IMG/VR virus record: IMGVR_UViG_3300030329_004776
Coordinates: 1 to 34,053 of that record
DNA from: a virus
Strand: one strand, 5' to 3'
Length of the DNA stretch: 34,053 nt
Shown: positions 24,197 through 29,839 of the stretch, piece after piece
Position numbering within the stretch: the stretch's first letter is position 1
Layout of the letters: each line of letters begins with the position of its first letter
Notes under the pieces: generated by a model
Seen by the model: only the letters and a program-made list of their open reading frames with translations
Told to the model about the DNA's origin: nothing
The model's database searches: none
Program-made: the position numbers and the translations under genes

Positions 24197-24454
24197 CTAT
24201 TTTCTGGTAAGGTATTCCAGAACTTCTCGGGTGTTTGATTCGATCATTTCACAGTGATGTAGGATGGTATGGAAATCATCACCTGTTAAAGTTTGAATAT
24301 GCTCCTTGATACGCTGGGTATATTCATTGATGGTGTTGATGTTGGTCGTTAATCGCCGTGATACTCGATCACGTTCAGCACTCAGGGCAGCATTAGTTTG
24401 TATGCTGGTTGCCTGAAGCTGATCCTTAATAATTTTATCTATGCTATCTACCAT
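24197..24454 (-). CDS. Small coiled-coil protein
   Basis: An 85-residue protein, mostly helical and with heptad-like spacing: MVDSIDKIIKDQLQATSIQT, ALSAERDRVSRRLTTNINTI, NEYTQRIKEHIQTLTGDD, then HTILHHCEMIESNTREVLEYL. There is no membrane segment or catalytic motif. AAGGAG lies before the ATG, and it is read from the TTGACT/AACAAT promoter carrying the TGCA-N4-TGCA motif. Being the first gene of a possibly repressed transcript suggests an early role, such as an anti-repressor or host-takeover peptide; no homology is recognised. Confidence 0.7.
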   Translation of the reverse strand: MVDSIDKIIKDQLQATSIQTNAALSAERDRVSRRLTTNINTINEYTQRIKEHIQTLTGDDFHTILHHCEMIESNTREVLEYLTRK

Positions 24455-24479
24455 TTAATATTCTCCTTTGTAATATACT

Positions 24480-24508
24480 ATTGTTGCATTTGTGCAGTTA
24501 TAAGTCAA
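24480..24508 (-). promoter_or_regulatory. Minus-strand promoter with TGCA-N4-TGCA operator
   Basis: On the minus strand, TTGACT (24508-24503), a 17-base spacer and AACAAT (24485-24480). The motif TGCATTTGTGCA (plus strand, 24485-24496) fills the spacer next to the -10. The same motif recurs at 27898-27909 inside another promoter and at 24868-24879 before the HTH genes, so a repressor site is likely. Confidence 0.6.
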
Positions 24509-24510
24509 GG

Positions 24511-24570
24511 GGCAGGTTGCGCCCCGCCGCCTCGGCCTTTCGAAGAAAGGCGGCGGGACGCATTCCTGCC
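24511..24570. repeat. 60-base GC-rich imperfect hairpin
   Basis: GGCAGG (24511-24516) pairs with CCTGCC (24565-24570), GCG with CGC, and CCCGCCGCC (24523-24531) with GGCGGCGGG (24549-24557), separated by small internal loops. It is far more GC-rich than its surroundings and has no adjacent T-run. It lies between the 24821-24594 gene and the promoter at 24508, and a 21-codon minus-strand micro-frame with a strong SD spans it. Confidence 0.7.
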
Positions 24571-24593
24571 TCCTTAATGCAAATTCGGTTCCA

Positions 24594-24821
24594 TTATTTT
24601 ATTTCCTTTTCTGTTTCCCAATCCAGCAACGCCTGTTGCTGGTTAAATGTTATTAATTCTTCGGCGGCTTCCTCAGTTGGTGCCATTGCATAGGCGGCGT
24701 GCATTACAACCGTCATTAGGCCAGCCAGGCCGTCTCTGTAATTAGCGCCGGTATTTTGTAACACTTCCAGCGCATCAAGACCGGCGTCATGCCCTGCGGC
24801 GTATGATTTTTGAATGTCCAT
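24594..24821 (-). CDS. Small helical protein of unknown function
   Basis: A 75-residue acidic protein from the ATG at 24821, chosen over the upstream ATG at 24848 because GAGGAG lies eight bases before it. It reads MDIQKSYAAGHDAGLDALEV, then NTGANYRDGLAGLMTVVMHA and AYAMAPTEEAAEELITFNQQ with a charged tail. It appears all-alpha with one amphipathic or weakly hydrophobic segment (LAGLMTVVMHAAYAM). Its codons are more GC-rich than the AT-rich regulators beside it. It diverges from the HTH operon, and the 70 bases between hold the third operator motif. No family recognised. Confidence 0.65.
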   Translation of the reverse strand: MDIQKSYAAGHDAGLDALEVLQNTGANYRDGLAGLMTVVMHAAYAMAPTEEAAEELITFNQQQALLDWETEKEIK

Positions 24822-24867
24822 TATTTGCACTCCTCTAAAATGCTTCAATAAAAAGTGTGGTAGTTTA

Positions 24868-24893
24868 TGCAGTAATGCACTATGTTATGTGCA
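24868..24893 (+). promoter_or_regulatory. Operator-like TGCA repeats before the HTH genes
   Basis: TGCAGTAATGCA (24868-24879) is the third copy of TGCA-N4-TGCA, and TGCAC (24876-24880) also pairs with GTGCA at 24889-24893. The repeats sit between divergent genes and directly before the first HTH gene, as expected for an autoregulated repressor. No convincing -35/-10 pair is visible on the plus strand. Confidence 0.5.
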
Positions 24894-25084
24894 TGACAAA
24901 ATTTTATCCTTACCTGGACCAGTTAATCAGCATAGCAGAAAAACATGAAGTGGATTTACGTGAGGCATGTTTGGCTGCTGGTTTACCTTCATCGACTTAT
25001 TATAGATGGATACAACATAAGTCTCACCCTAACGAGCATAGTGCCAGAACCGTGTTTGAAAAAATAACAGGGATTGACACCTGA
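24893..25084 (+). CDS. Small HTH regulator, Cro/CI-like
   Basis: A 63-residue protein from ATG 24893; in-frame ATGs at 24875 and 24887 are alternatives, but 24875 would put the start codon inside the operator-like repeat. It has an HTH at about residues 20-50: EVDLREACLAAGLPSSTYYR, WIQHKSHPNEHSARTVFEKI. This is the compact phage-repressor pattern in which a recognition helix (PSSTYYRWIQ) is followed by SPNxxTA-like residues. There is no clear ribosome binding site, so translation may be weak or leaderless. The stop overlaps the ATG of the next regulator (TGATG). Likely binds TGCA-N4-TGCA, but which of the two regulators does so is not decidable here. Confidence 0.75.
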   Translation: MTKFYPYLDQLISIAEKHEVDLREACLAAGLPSSTYYRWIQHKSHPNEHSARTVFEKITGIDT

Positions 25085-25317
25085 TGGATGATACCAATCA
25101 CCTTAATGTATGTATCATCAAGCAATTACAAAAGCGTCGAGAAGATCTGGGATTAGCTCAGCGAGATGTTGATGATATAATTGATATGGCATGTGGACTG
25201 GTCGCCAAGTGGGAGACTGGTGTTCGTATTCCAAATGCTGGCTCATTATTAAAGTGGGCGAGTGCATTAGACTGTGTAATAAAAGTTGTACCTAATGACA
25301 CATCCGAACAAACTTAA
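25084..25317 (+). CDS. Xre-family HTH regulator
   Basis: A 77-residue protein with a standard HTH_3 fold at about 10-62: IIKQLQKRREDLGLAQRDVD, DIIDMACGLVAKWETGVRIP, NAGSLLKWASALDCVIKVVP. VAKWETGVRIPNAGSLLKWA is the usual W-E-x-G-x-R-x-P-x-x-x-x-L-x-x-W signature. It is co-translated with the preceding HTH protein. A tandem of two tiny DNA-binding proteins in an otherwise lytic-looking genome suggests control of early genes rather than true lysogeny, since no integrase or partition gene is present. Confidence 0.85.
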   Translation: MDDTNHLNVCIIKQLQKRREDLGLAQRDVDDIIDMACGLVAKWETGVRIPNAGSLLKWASALDCVIKVVPNDTSEQT

Positions 25318-25657
25318 AGGTAATCGTGGTGAGAACCGCATTTGTACAATATTGTGTGATGCTGGTGCTACTGCTGTTCGCGTACCTCTTAGTGGTGCTT
25401 TGGGCGGTGAGTTTTCTGGTGACATACTTATTGATGGAATTATTAAACGTCGCATGGTTGCCGAAGTCAAAAGTCGAAAACCATCTGGCGTTTTTTGGAA
25501 CACTATTAAAAGATTTTTGGCAGAAAATGATATGTTATTTTTACTTGAAGATAGACAGGATCCGTTGGTTGTCATGCCTGTCAATATTTTCACGGAGATC
25601 TTGAATGAAAAAGATAGACAAGATAATCGACCACGCGAGGAAGGGGACAAACCTTAA
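25295..25657 (+). CDS. Holliday junction resolvase-like nuclease (Hjc/PD-(D/E)XK)
   Basis: A 120-residue protein from ATG 25295 (the TTG at 25286 is rejected). It has NKLKGNRGENRICTILCDAG with E13, VPLSGALGGEFSGDILIDG with S41-G-D43, and VAEVKSRKPSG with E57-x-K59, the metal-binding E...D...E-x-K set of archaeal-type Hjc resolvases used by many phages. It should cleave four-way junctions before packaging or after recombination. It is overlapped by 23 bases by the HTH gene and by 53 bases by the 58-residue gene downstream. Its plus-strand location inside the minus-strand recombination block suggests separate control. Confidence 0.85.
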   Translation: MTHPNKLKGNRGENRICTILCDAGATAVRVPLSGALGGEFSGDILIDGIIKRRMVAEVKSRKPSGVFWNTIKRFLAENDMLFLLEDRQDPLVVMPVNIFTEILNEKDRQDNRPREEGDKP

Positions 25658-25781
25658 TTACCAATCGGTAGTTAAGGGTGTCAAACCTTCCCGCGCAGAA
25701 CGATCTGAACAGATCAAGCTTTCACAAATGTCTCGACAGGATCGGTATGATTACTGGATGTCAAGATTACATAAAGGGTGA
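25605..25781 (+). CDS. 58-residue basic protein
   Basis: A 58-codon frame with GGAG seven bases before ATG 25605, overlapping the resolvase 3' end by 53 bases in another frame. It reads MKKIDKIIDHARKGTNLNYQ, SVVKGVKPSRAERSEQIKLS, QMSRQDRYDYWMSRLHKG. It is lysine/arginine-rich with a helical C-terminus (QDRYDYWMSRLHK). A good SD, sensible composition and the coverage of the whole gap up to the convergent DUF932 gene support it. Function unknown; a small DNA- or RNA-binding protein is likely from the charge. Confidence 0.6.
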   Translation: MKKIDKIIDHARKGTNLNYQSVVKGVKPSRAERSEQIKLSQMSRQDRYDYWMSRLHKG

Positions 25782-25803
25782 AAGCAATAGCTGAAGCAGT
25801 ATG

Positions 25804-26790
25804 TTAAGTAACGCTTCCATTGCCAAAACGCTCCTTCCAAGGATTAGAGTTTAACATCTTCGCAACTTTATTTGATCTGTCTCTTCGGACATTATGAGGT
25901 TGTCCGCGATAGCCTCGCTTTGCATATGGATACACCATCCTATCAATGTGTGTAGCCCATTCAGTTGCTGTATTATAGACAGCGTAACCATTCTTACCTA
26001 GAGCTTGCATATTATCATGGAGCATAGGATCAAGTGCTGATATCACCATCTTGGAAGCCGACATCTTACCTTGGGTATTTCGATATGCGGCGAGTGTCTG
26101 CTTAAAGATACCCATTGCATCCTGATGATCACATCTAGTGTTGATTAATTGTTTCATCAAGGTTTCCTGATTACGGAAATCTTCTACACCTTTTATTATT
26201 CGAGCCTTTAGTTTTGCAAAGGCCTCGTCTGTAGACTGTTGTTTTGTATGCTTAGTGTAGAAAGTTAGTTTAAGATCTTTATGATCACATCCGTTGTCAC
26301 ACCAATATCGATACAAGGACCAGTTGATATTAGCTGCCCAACTTCCATCAGTGCTGTCGGTCAAACTATATTCACACCTTGAAATATCCCCTACTGCTGG
26401 TTCAATTTTCTCACCGGGTAAATATATTTTAGCCTTCATCTTTCGTCCCTCTTCGTAGACTTTAAATTCTGTACTTGAATCATCAAGATTGATTTCATTA
26501 GAGCTTTCATTAAATACATCAATCAATAGATCACAGCGTTCAGTATACGGTGTTAGCTTATATCTATCGCCAACAACTCCGAGAGCGATACCATTATCAA
26601 CCCGAACATTTACTTTTTTACCAGCTAATGGAATATATTCTTCATCTTGCAGTCTATATATTAGCCGCTGTTCAACTTCAAAGTTAATGTTTTCATAGCT
26701 TGGATCTGGCACTAACCTTGATGATGGATATAAGGAATCCACTATGGATTTCCTTAATGGATTTGTAGATATCTTTGTGTCTTCAAGCAT
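25804..26790 (-). CDS. DUF932 family phage/plasmid protein
   Basis: A 328-residue protein. DUF932 features are the beta start with VNVRVDNGIALGVVGDRYKL, a central conserved stretch LTDSTDGSWAANINWSLYRY with CDNGCDHKDLKLTFYTKHTK, and the helical C-terminal half with AYRNTQGKMSASKMVISALD and YNTATEWATHIDRMVYPYAK. The family occurs in phages and plasmids and its molecular role is not settled; association with DNA replication or recombination genes is frequent. It overlaps the upstream gene by eight bases and has GGAG before the ATG. Cys and His residues (C165, C169, H171 region) could bind metal. Confidence 0.82.
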   Translation of the reverse strand: MLEDTKISTNPLRKSIVDSLYPSSRLVPDPSYENINFEVEQRLIYRLQDEEYIPLAGKKVNVRVDNGIALGVVGDRYKLTPYTERCDLLIDVFNESSNEINLDDSSTEFKVYEEGRKMKAKIYLPGEKIEPAVGDISRCEYSLTDSTDGSWAANINWSLYRYWCDNGCDHKDLKLTFYTKHTKQQSTDEAFAKLKARIIKGVEDFRNQETLMKQLINTRCDHQDAMGIFKQTLAAYRNTQGKMSASKMVISALDPMLHDNMQALGKNGYAVYNTATEWATHIDRMVYPYAKRGYRGQPHNVRRDRSNKVAKMLNSNPWKERFGNGSVT

Positions 26791-27067
26791 TGTCTTCTCC
26801 TTTGTTTATAGTGGTTATTCTATCCTCCTCAATATGAGAAGGGATCTTCTGTCGTACGAGATAATCTATATTCTCGCACTGACAAAATCTTTTATCGAAT
26901 TGTATTTTTCTAAACAATTCGTTGGGCGTCATGCTGAGTGTTTCACCATTATGAAAGACCAATAGATTTTTAAGGTGATGATAGACATATGTTCCGGCAC
27001 CGTCGGATTTAAAAATTGTGTGTACATCAACTGGCTTTCTTTTGGTCTGCTGTTTTCTAACGGTCAT
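26783..27067 (-). CDS. Hypothetical protein upstream of the DUF932 gene
   Basis: A 94-residue basic protein: MTVRKQQTKRKPVDVHTIFK, DGAGTYVYHHLKNLLVFHNG, ETLSMTPNELFRKIQFDKRF, then QCENIDYLVRQKIPSHIEED. The N-terminus is very basic, and the NELF and ENIDYL segments look helical. It overlaps the next gene by eight bases and the preceding one by eleven, so it is in the middle of a tight operon. I recognise no family. A role linked to the DUF932 protein is the simplest inference from overlap. Confidence 0.65.
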   Translation of the reverse strand: MTVRKQQTKRKPVDVHTIFKSDGAGTYVYHHLKNLLVFHNGETLSMTPNELFRKIQFDKRFCQCENIDYLVRQKIPSHIEEDRITTINKGEDNA

Positions 27068-27317
27068 TAGCCCTATCTTCCTGAAGAGAATGGATGGGCA
27101 TCTTTAGTTTCCATAGAATATATGGCTCACTACACCTGTTGTTATTATCACAGATCTGACCGGGTATAGATTTAGCAGTAGGATCAAGTGATTGTTGTCC
27201 TACATAGTGCCATTCTGCACCTTGCTTCATTTCTTTAATGGCTTGATCAAAGAACTCCTTGTTCTCTGATATGAAAAGATTAGAGATAAGTAAAAAGCCT
27301 GATACTATAAATTCCAT
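27057..27317 (-). CDS. Small protein with weak signal-like N-terminus
   Basis: An 86-residue protein. Residues 1-17 (MEFIVSGFLLISNLFIS) are hydrophobic enough to be a signal or anchor, followed by ENKEFFDQAIKEMKQGAEWH, YVGQQSLDPTAKSIPGQICD and RCSEPYILWKLKMP. The motif FF-x-Q-A...M-x-x-G-x-x-W-x-Y-V-G...SIP...YILW is familiar from small exported phage proteins of unknown role. It overlaps the next gene by eleven bases. GGAG lies eight bases before ATG 27317. Confidence 0.65.
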   Translation of the reverse strand: MEFIVSGFLLISNLFISENKEFFDQAIKEMKQGAEWHYVGQQSLDPTAKSIPGQICDNNNRCSEPYILWKLKMPIHSLQEDRANDR

Positions 27318-27331
27318 TTTAATTCTCCTGC

Positions 27332-27874
27332 TTATGAGGTGCTACTCGTAAGAGCATATTTTAAGGAAATGGGTAGATTATCTAACCGTGCCGGGACAAC
27401 CTTCTCAAGGTTACATGAGTTACAGCATCGACCATCTTCTAATGGTTCGGCATTGTTGCCATGATACCATTCACCTTGAGGCTCGATGTCATTTCCACAG
27501 AGACAGCAAGCAATCAGCTTTGATATATCCTTACGCGATCCGAGCTTTGAATCTATTTTATTTAATGCCCATACTCGTATGCCAATTCGCTTATGGTTGA
27601 CTCCATTAACTCGGCGTACCGCTATATTGTTTTTTGATTTTGGATTCTTAGCCGAGGTATATAATACCTGTCTGATACTGTTTAAGGTTCTATCCATCTG
27701 TTCTTCAGTATCATGTTTGTATCCATGATTAGTCAGCCAGGTCTTGTCGATGAGAAAGCTGTCGCCATCATCCATGAAATTAAGAAGGGCTATCCATTTA
27801 CCACCTTTCTTTAATGGTCCCATAGGCCGACCGGATTCTATGATAGTCCCGTCAATATATCTTTTATCAGTCAT
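27332..27874 (-). CDS. Zinc-finger protein with GNNA motif
   Basis: A 180-residue protein. The N-terminal two thirds (RYIDGTIIESGRPMGPLKKG, KWIALLNFMDDGDSFLIDKT) is unrecognised and slightly basic. The C-terminal third has a C4 site: CCLCGNDIEPQGEWYHGNNA (C123-C126) and EDGRCCNSCNLEKVVPARL (C150-C154). The C-x-x-C-G...G-N-N-A-x-P...G-R-C-C-x-x-C-N-x-x-V-V-P-x-R pattern is shared by many phage proteins and may sit in an HNH-like nuclease fold, though the metal-binding His of a true HNH is not obvious. It is the first gene of the operon driven by the best promoter in the window (TTGACA/AATAAT). Confidence 0.75.
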   Translation of the reverse strand: MTDKRYIDGTIIESGRPMGPLKKGGKWIALLNFMDDGDSFLIDKTWLTNHGYKHDTEEQMDRTLNSIRQVLYTSAKNPKSKNNIAVRRVNGVNHKRIGIRVWALNKIDSKLGSRKDISKLIACCLCGNDIEPQGEWYHGNNAEPLEDGRCCNSCNLEKVVPARLDNLPISLKYALTSSTS

Positions 27875-27897
27875 TATTCTCTCCTAATTAATGTTGT

Positions 27898-27929
27898 TGC
27901 ATTATTGCAGTACACCTTTGTTGTGTCAA
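27898..27929 (-). promoter_or_regulatory. Strong minus-strand promoter with TGCA-N4-TGCA operator
   Basis: On the minus strand, TTGACA (27929-27924), a 17-base spacer and AATAAT (27906-27901). The operator motif TGCATTATTGCA (27898-27909) covers the -10 box, a position where bound protein would block RNA polymerase. AGGAGAG then leads to ATG 27874. The -35 overlaps the end of the preceding gene. Confidence 0.75.
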
Positions 27930-28117
27930 GTAAACAGGGATTTAAGCTTTTGAAATTCCTGTATTCTTTTTAGTTCTATATCCAGATTCTTGATATTACG
28001 GGTGCATTCTGCCGCCTTTTGTTCAGCCTTGGATCTTTCAATTTCAAAATGATTTCGATCAGCCAAGGCATCATTTAGTTTATGATCCAGACAAAAGTTA
28101 AATAGATCCTTTTCCAT
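27926..28117 (-). CDS. Small coiled-coil protein
   Basis: A 63-residue protein: MEKDLFNFCLDHKLNDALAD, RNHFEIERSKAEQKAAECTR, NIKNLDIELKRIQEFQKLKS. From residue 20 on it is a continuous charged helix with heptad-like hydrophobic spacing. AGGAG, which begins inside the stop of the preceding 39-residue gene, serves as its ribosome binding site. Its 3' end holds the -35 of the next promoter. Function unknown. Confidence 0.65.
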   Translation of the reverse strand: MEKDLFNFCLDHKLNDALADRNHFEIERSKAEQKAAECTRNIKNLDIELKRIQEFQKLKSLFT

Positions 28118-28126
28118 CTTTATCTC

Positions 28127-28246
28127 CTACAGGAATGAGCAGATTATTGGTTGAAAGGCGAGGAACATAGCGTTCATCCATATCAGGAGGAAGGCTGCGA
28201 AGACTGCTATTAGCAGCATACTTGAAATGTCTTTGAAGATTCTCAT
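28127..28246 (-). CDS. 39-residue membrane peptide
   Basis: The frame reads MRIFKDISSMLLIAVFAAFL then LIWMNAMFLAFQPIICSFL, a single long hydrophobic segment with a charged N-terminus. AAAGGAG lies seven bases before ATG 28246, a strong ribosome binding site. The stop merges with the SD of the next gene (TAGGAG). Good signals at both ends support it despite its size. It could be an inner-membrane early protein; function unknown. Confidence 0.65.
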   Translation of the reverse strand: MRIFKDISSMLLIAVFAAFLLIWMNAMFLAFQPIICSFL

Positions 28247-28259
28247 GGTGTTTCTCCTT

Positions 28260-28478
28260 TTATGTTATGATGTTAATTAATTTGGTTTCACCTGTGATAT
28301 CATCGACAGTGTAATATTCTTTCTGTCCATTGTTATCATATCGATAGGCCGTTACATCCTGTTCAGTATTGTAAGTATCTATCCTGATTTTATGTCGGCC
28401 TATTCTTGTAGTGGTGGTTCCTGTGTAACCTGTGTGCATGATTTTACCTCGCTCGATTAGCTGTAGTTTTGTTAACAT
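28260..28478 (-). CDS. Small beta-rich hypothetical protein
   Basis: A 72-residue protein, MLTKLQLIERGKIMHTGYTG, TTTTRIGRHKIRIDTYNTEQ, DVTAYRYDNNGQKEYYTVDD then ITGETKLINIIT. Most of it alternates polar and hydrophobic residues as a small beta sheet. Two starts are possible: ATG 28478 after AAAGG, and the internal ATG 28439 after GAGG at seven bases, which gives 59 residues. It follows the terminator at 28574-28602, so it needs its own promoter or readthrough. No family recognised. Confidence 0.55.
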   Translation of the reverse strand: MLTKLQLIERGKIMHTGYTGTTTTRIGRHKIRIDTYNTEQDVTAYRYDNNGQKEYYTVDDITGETKLINIIT

Positions 28479-28573
28479 TTTGCACCTTTTTTTCTTTGTT
28501 TTAAGAGACAGGGGTGGTGATGATGTGAGACAGATCGTGCGTTGGTTGAGATGTTGAAGGCATTGGAGTAGAG

Positions 28574-28602
28574 AAAAAGGCCCGCCTGAGTAAGACGGGC
28601 CT
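28574..28602 (-). terminator. Rho-independent terminator of the 28983-28609 gene
   Basis: On the minus strand AGGCCCG (28602-28596) pairs with CGGGCCT (28584-28578), then five T. The loop also contains a CTCAGG that could pair with CCTGG-type bases. A degraded inverted copy of the same terminator ends the pseudogene on the plus strand near 29670-29699. Confidence 0.85.
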
Positions 28603-28608
28603 GGTTCT

Positions 28609-28983
28609 TTAGCCTACGTTGCGCTTTTTCCAGAACTCTCGAGTTGCTGTTTTGTTTTTGTTGGTGAGAGATTTCTTTGATGCAGGTTTCCATTCAGAGC
28701 CAGTAACTTCTTTGAATGCGGCTTTTGCTAGAGCGTGGACTTCCTCAAAGACTTCCAGTTGAGCTTCACGATACATAGTCTGCTCTTGAAGTCTTAAGAG
28801 CTTGTATTCGTTGTCTTCTTTTATTGCCTGTTCAGCGTCTCTTCCAAGATCACCTATGGCTACATTTTGAAAGTTAATATCATTTTGACTTGAATAGCAC
28901 AAATTCCGAAGAGTTTGGGAGACTACCCATTCCGGGGTGTTCTTGTGAGACAAAAGATTTACAAGTTCTTTAAGATTTTCCAT
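28609..28983 (-). CDS. Early hypothetical protein, intact member of the inverted duplication
   Basis: A 124-residue helical protein: MENLKELVNLLSHKNTPEWV, VSQTLRNLCYSSQNDINFQN, DAEQAIKEDNEYKLLRLQEQ, TMYREAQLEVFEEVHALAKA, AFKEVTGSEWKPASKKSLTN. It has an acidic middle and a basic tail and no recognised family. It is a monocistronic unit: a promoter region with the palindrome TGACA-N4-TGTCA upstream, a GAGGATAAG leader, and its own terminator at 28574-28602. The same gene, leader and terminator exist as a decayed inverted copy at 29191-29700. Being first to be read from the divergence point, it may be an early host-takeover protein, but that is inference. Confidence 0.75.
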   Translation of the reverse strand: MENLKELVNLLSHKNTPEWVVSQTLRNLCYSSQNDINFQNVAIGDLGRDAEQAIKEDNEYKLLRLQEQTMYREAQLEVFEEVHALAKAAFKEVTGSEWKPASKKSLTNKNKTATREFWKKRNVG

Positions 28984-29010
28984 TGGTTTTACTTATCCTC
29001 AATAAAAATA

Positions 29011-29024
29011 TGACAGTATTGTCA
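29011..29024. promoter_or_regulatory. Palindrome TGACA-N4-TGTCA, operator candidate
   Basis: TGACAGTATTGTCA is perfectly symmetric in its five outer pairs and lies 28-41 bases upstream of the 28983 start codon, in the promoter zone. Its copy in the other arm (29203-29216, TGACAATACTGGCA) has lost one base of the symmetry, consistent with relaxed selection there. Confidence 0.45.
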
Positions 29025-29064
29025 CGCACACTGAGGTTCCAGAAAATTCGAACTGTCCACATGA

Positions 29065-29073
29065 TTATGCACA
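29065..29073 (+). promoter_or_regulatory. DnaA-box-like 9-mer near the duplication axis
   Basis: TTATGCACA fits the DnaA-box consensus TTATNCACA. A near-match, TTATCCTCA, lies at 28993-29001. Both are in the noncoding divergence region, and the phage encodes a DnaA domain IV protein. One box by itself can occur by chance. Confidence 0.4.
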
Positions 29074-29136
29074 CGAGGCATCAACACCAACACAACAGAA
29101 GACGGCAAGAAAGAACGCAAGCCCCCGCACAACAGT

Positions 29137-29700
29137 CACACATAATCCTGTTGACAGCAGAGAATAGGGCGCACTTGCGCCCGGTTTCTGGATACCGTGC
29201 CGTGACAATACTGGCATGCTTATTTTTATCGAGGATAAGTGAAATCAATCCTTGGAAAAGCTCAAAGAACTTCCTTGTAAATCTATTGGACCACAAGAAC
29301 ACCCCGGAATGGGTTCTGAGTCGAGCCAATGATTCGGGATTTGTGCTATTCAAGTGGGATGGCGGGTGGGATGTTTATGTATATTAACTTTCAAAATGAT
29401 ATATGTAGCCATAGGTGAACTTGGAAAAGACGCTGAATATATGTAGGCAATAGAAGATGACGATGAATACTTTATGCTCGCCTAACTGAAAGTGCAGACT
29501 ATGTTTCGTGAAGATCAATGGTTACGGCTTTGATAAAGTCCACACTCTAGCAAAAGCCTCAGAAGTTACTGGATCTGAATGGACACCGGAGTCAAAGGAA
29601 GCGTGAACCCACAAAAACAAGCAACTCGGAGTTCTGGAACAAGCAAGCAACGTAGCCTGGCTAAAGAACCAGGCTCGTTGTCTCAGGCGTCTCCTTTTTG
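29137..29700 (+). repeat. Right arm of the inverted duplication (decayed)
   Basis: Diverged inverted copy of 28574-29078. It has gained a 16-base GC hairpin (GGGCGC-ACTT-GCGCCC, 29167-29182), which shifts the symmetry axis from about 29105 to 29113.5, and a G-rich insertion around 29353-29375. The gene it carried is disrupted and its terminator has lost pairing. Confidence 0.85.
29252..29664 (+). pseudogene. Decayed inverted copy of the 28983-28609 gene
   Basis: The plus-strand sequence follows the coding sequence of the intact gene but the start is TTG instead of ATG, two bases (CC) are inserted after codon seven, a G-rich insertion lies near 29353-29375, and later segments carry stops and indels. 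Recognisable remnants in shifting frames correspond to HKNTPEW, FQND, LGKDAE, EDDDEYF, QTMFRED and VTGSEWTP of the intact protein. The end coincides with TAA before the old terminator. The long plus-strand frame 28983-29387 is only an accident of the repeat. The decay is clear; its age is not measurable here. Confidence 0.82.
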
Positions 29701-29808
29701 AGACGGAGATGCTATGGTCCGGGTGCTGGGCAAGCTCGATCTGTAATTAAATAGTGTGTTCGCTTCTAAAACTTAATATGTGCGAACCTTCCGTCTAAAA
29801 TAAAACGC

Positions 29809-29839
29809 TTGACATTAGCCGCCAAATCCCCCCTATATA
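29809..29839 (+). promoter_or_regulatory. Possible late promoter before the terminase genes
   Basis: TTGACA at 29809-29814 and TATATA at 29834-29839 with a 19-base spacer, longer than the ideal 17. A CCCCC-AGC-GGGGG hairpin follows at once. It is the only promoter-like pair seen between the pseudogene and the first late gene. The rest of 29665-29808 holds short inverted repeats (GTTCGC/GCGAAC 29758-29787; AGACGGA/TCCGTCT 29701-29796) and no gene. Confidence 0.4.

Larger units (their letters stand above)
28574..29078 (-). repeat. Left arm of an inverted duplication
   Basis: The minus strand from 29078 to 28574 can be aligned with the plus strand from 29137 to 29700. Matching landmarks are the operator-like GTGACAATACT (29025-29015 / 29202-29212), the GAGGATAAG leader, AAAGAACTT, the CACAAGAACACCCCGGAATG block, TTTGTGCTATTCAAGT, GTTACTGGATCTGAATGG-like and CTAAAGAACCAGG at the terminator. 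This arm holds the intact gene. Confidence 0.85.

Noticed and set aside
24893-25317. Lysogeny switch of a temperate phage
   Set aside because: Two HTH regulators are present, but no integrase, excisionase, partition gene or attachment-site repeat was found.
25267-25650. Minus-strand 127-codon frame
   Set aside because: Antisense to the Hjc-like gene, Ser-rich, no ribosome binding site.
28472-28693. Minus-strand 73-codon frame
   Set aside because: It runs through a clear intrinsic terminator and overlaps the intact 28609-28983 gene in another frame.
28983-29387. Plus-strand 134-codon frame MVLLILNKNMTVLSRTLRFQ...
   Set aside because: It spans the inverted-duplication arms and the pseudogene start; its composition (His/Gln/Arg runs) and lack of a ribosome binding site indicate an accidental frame.
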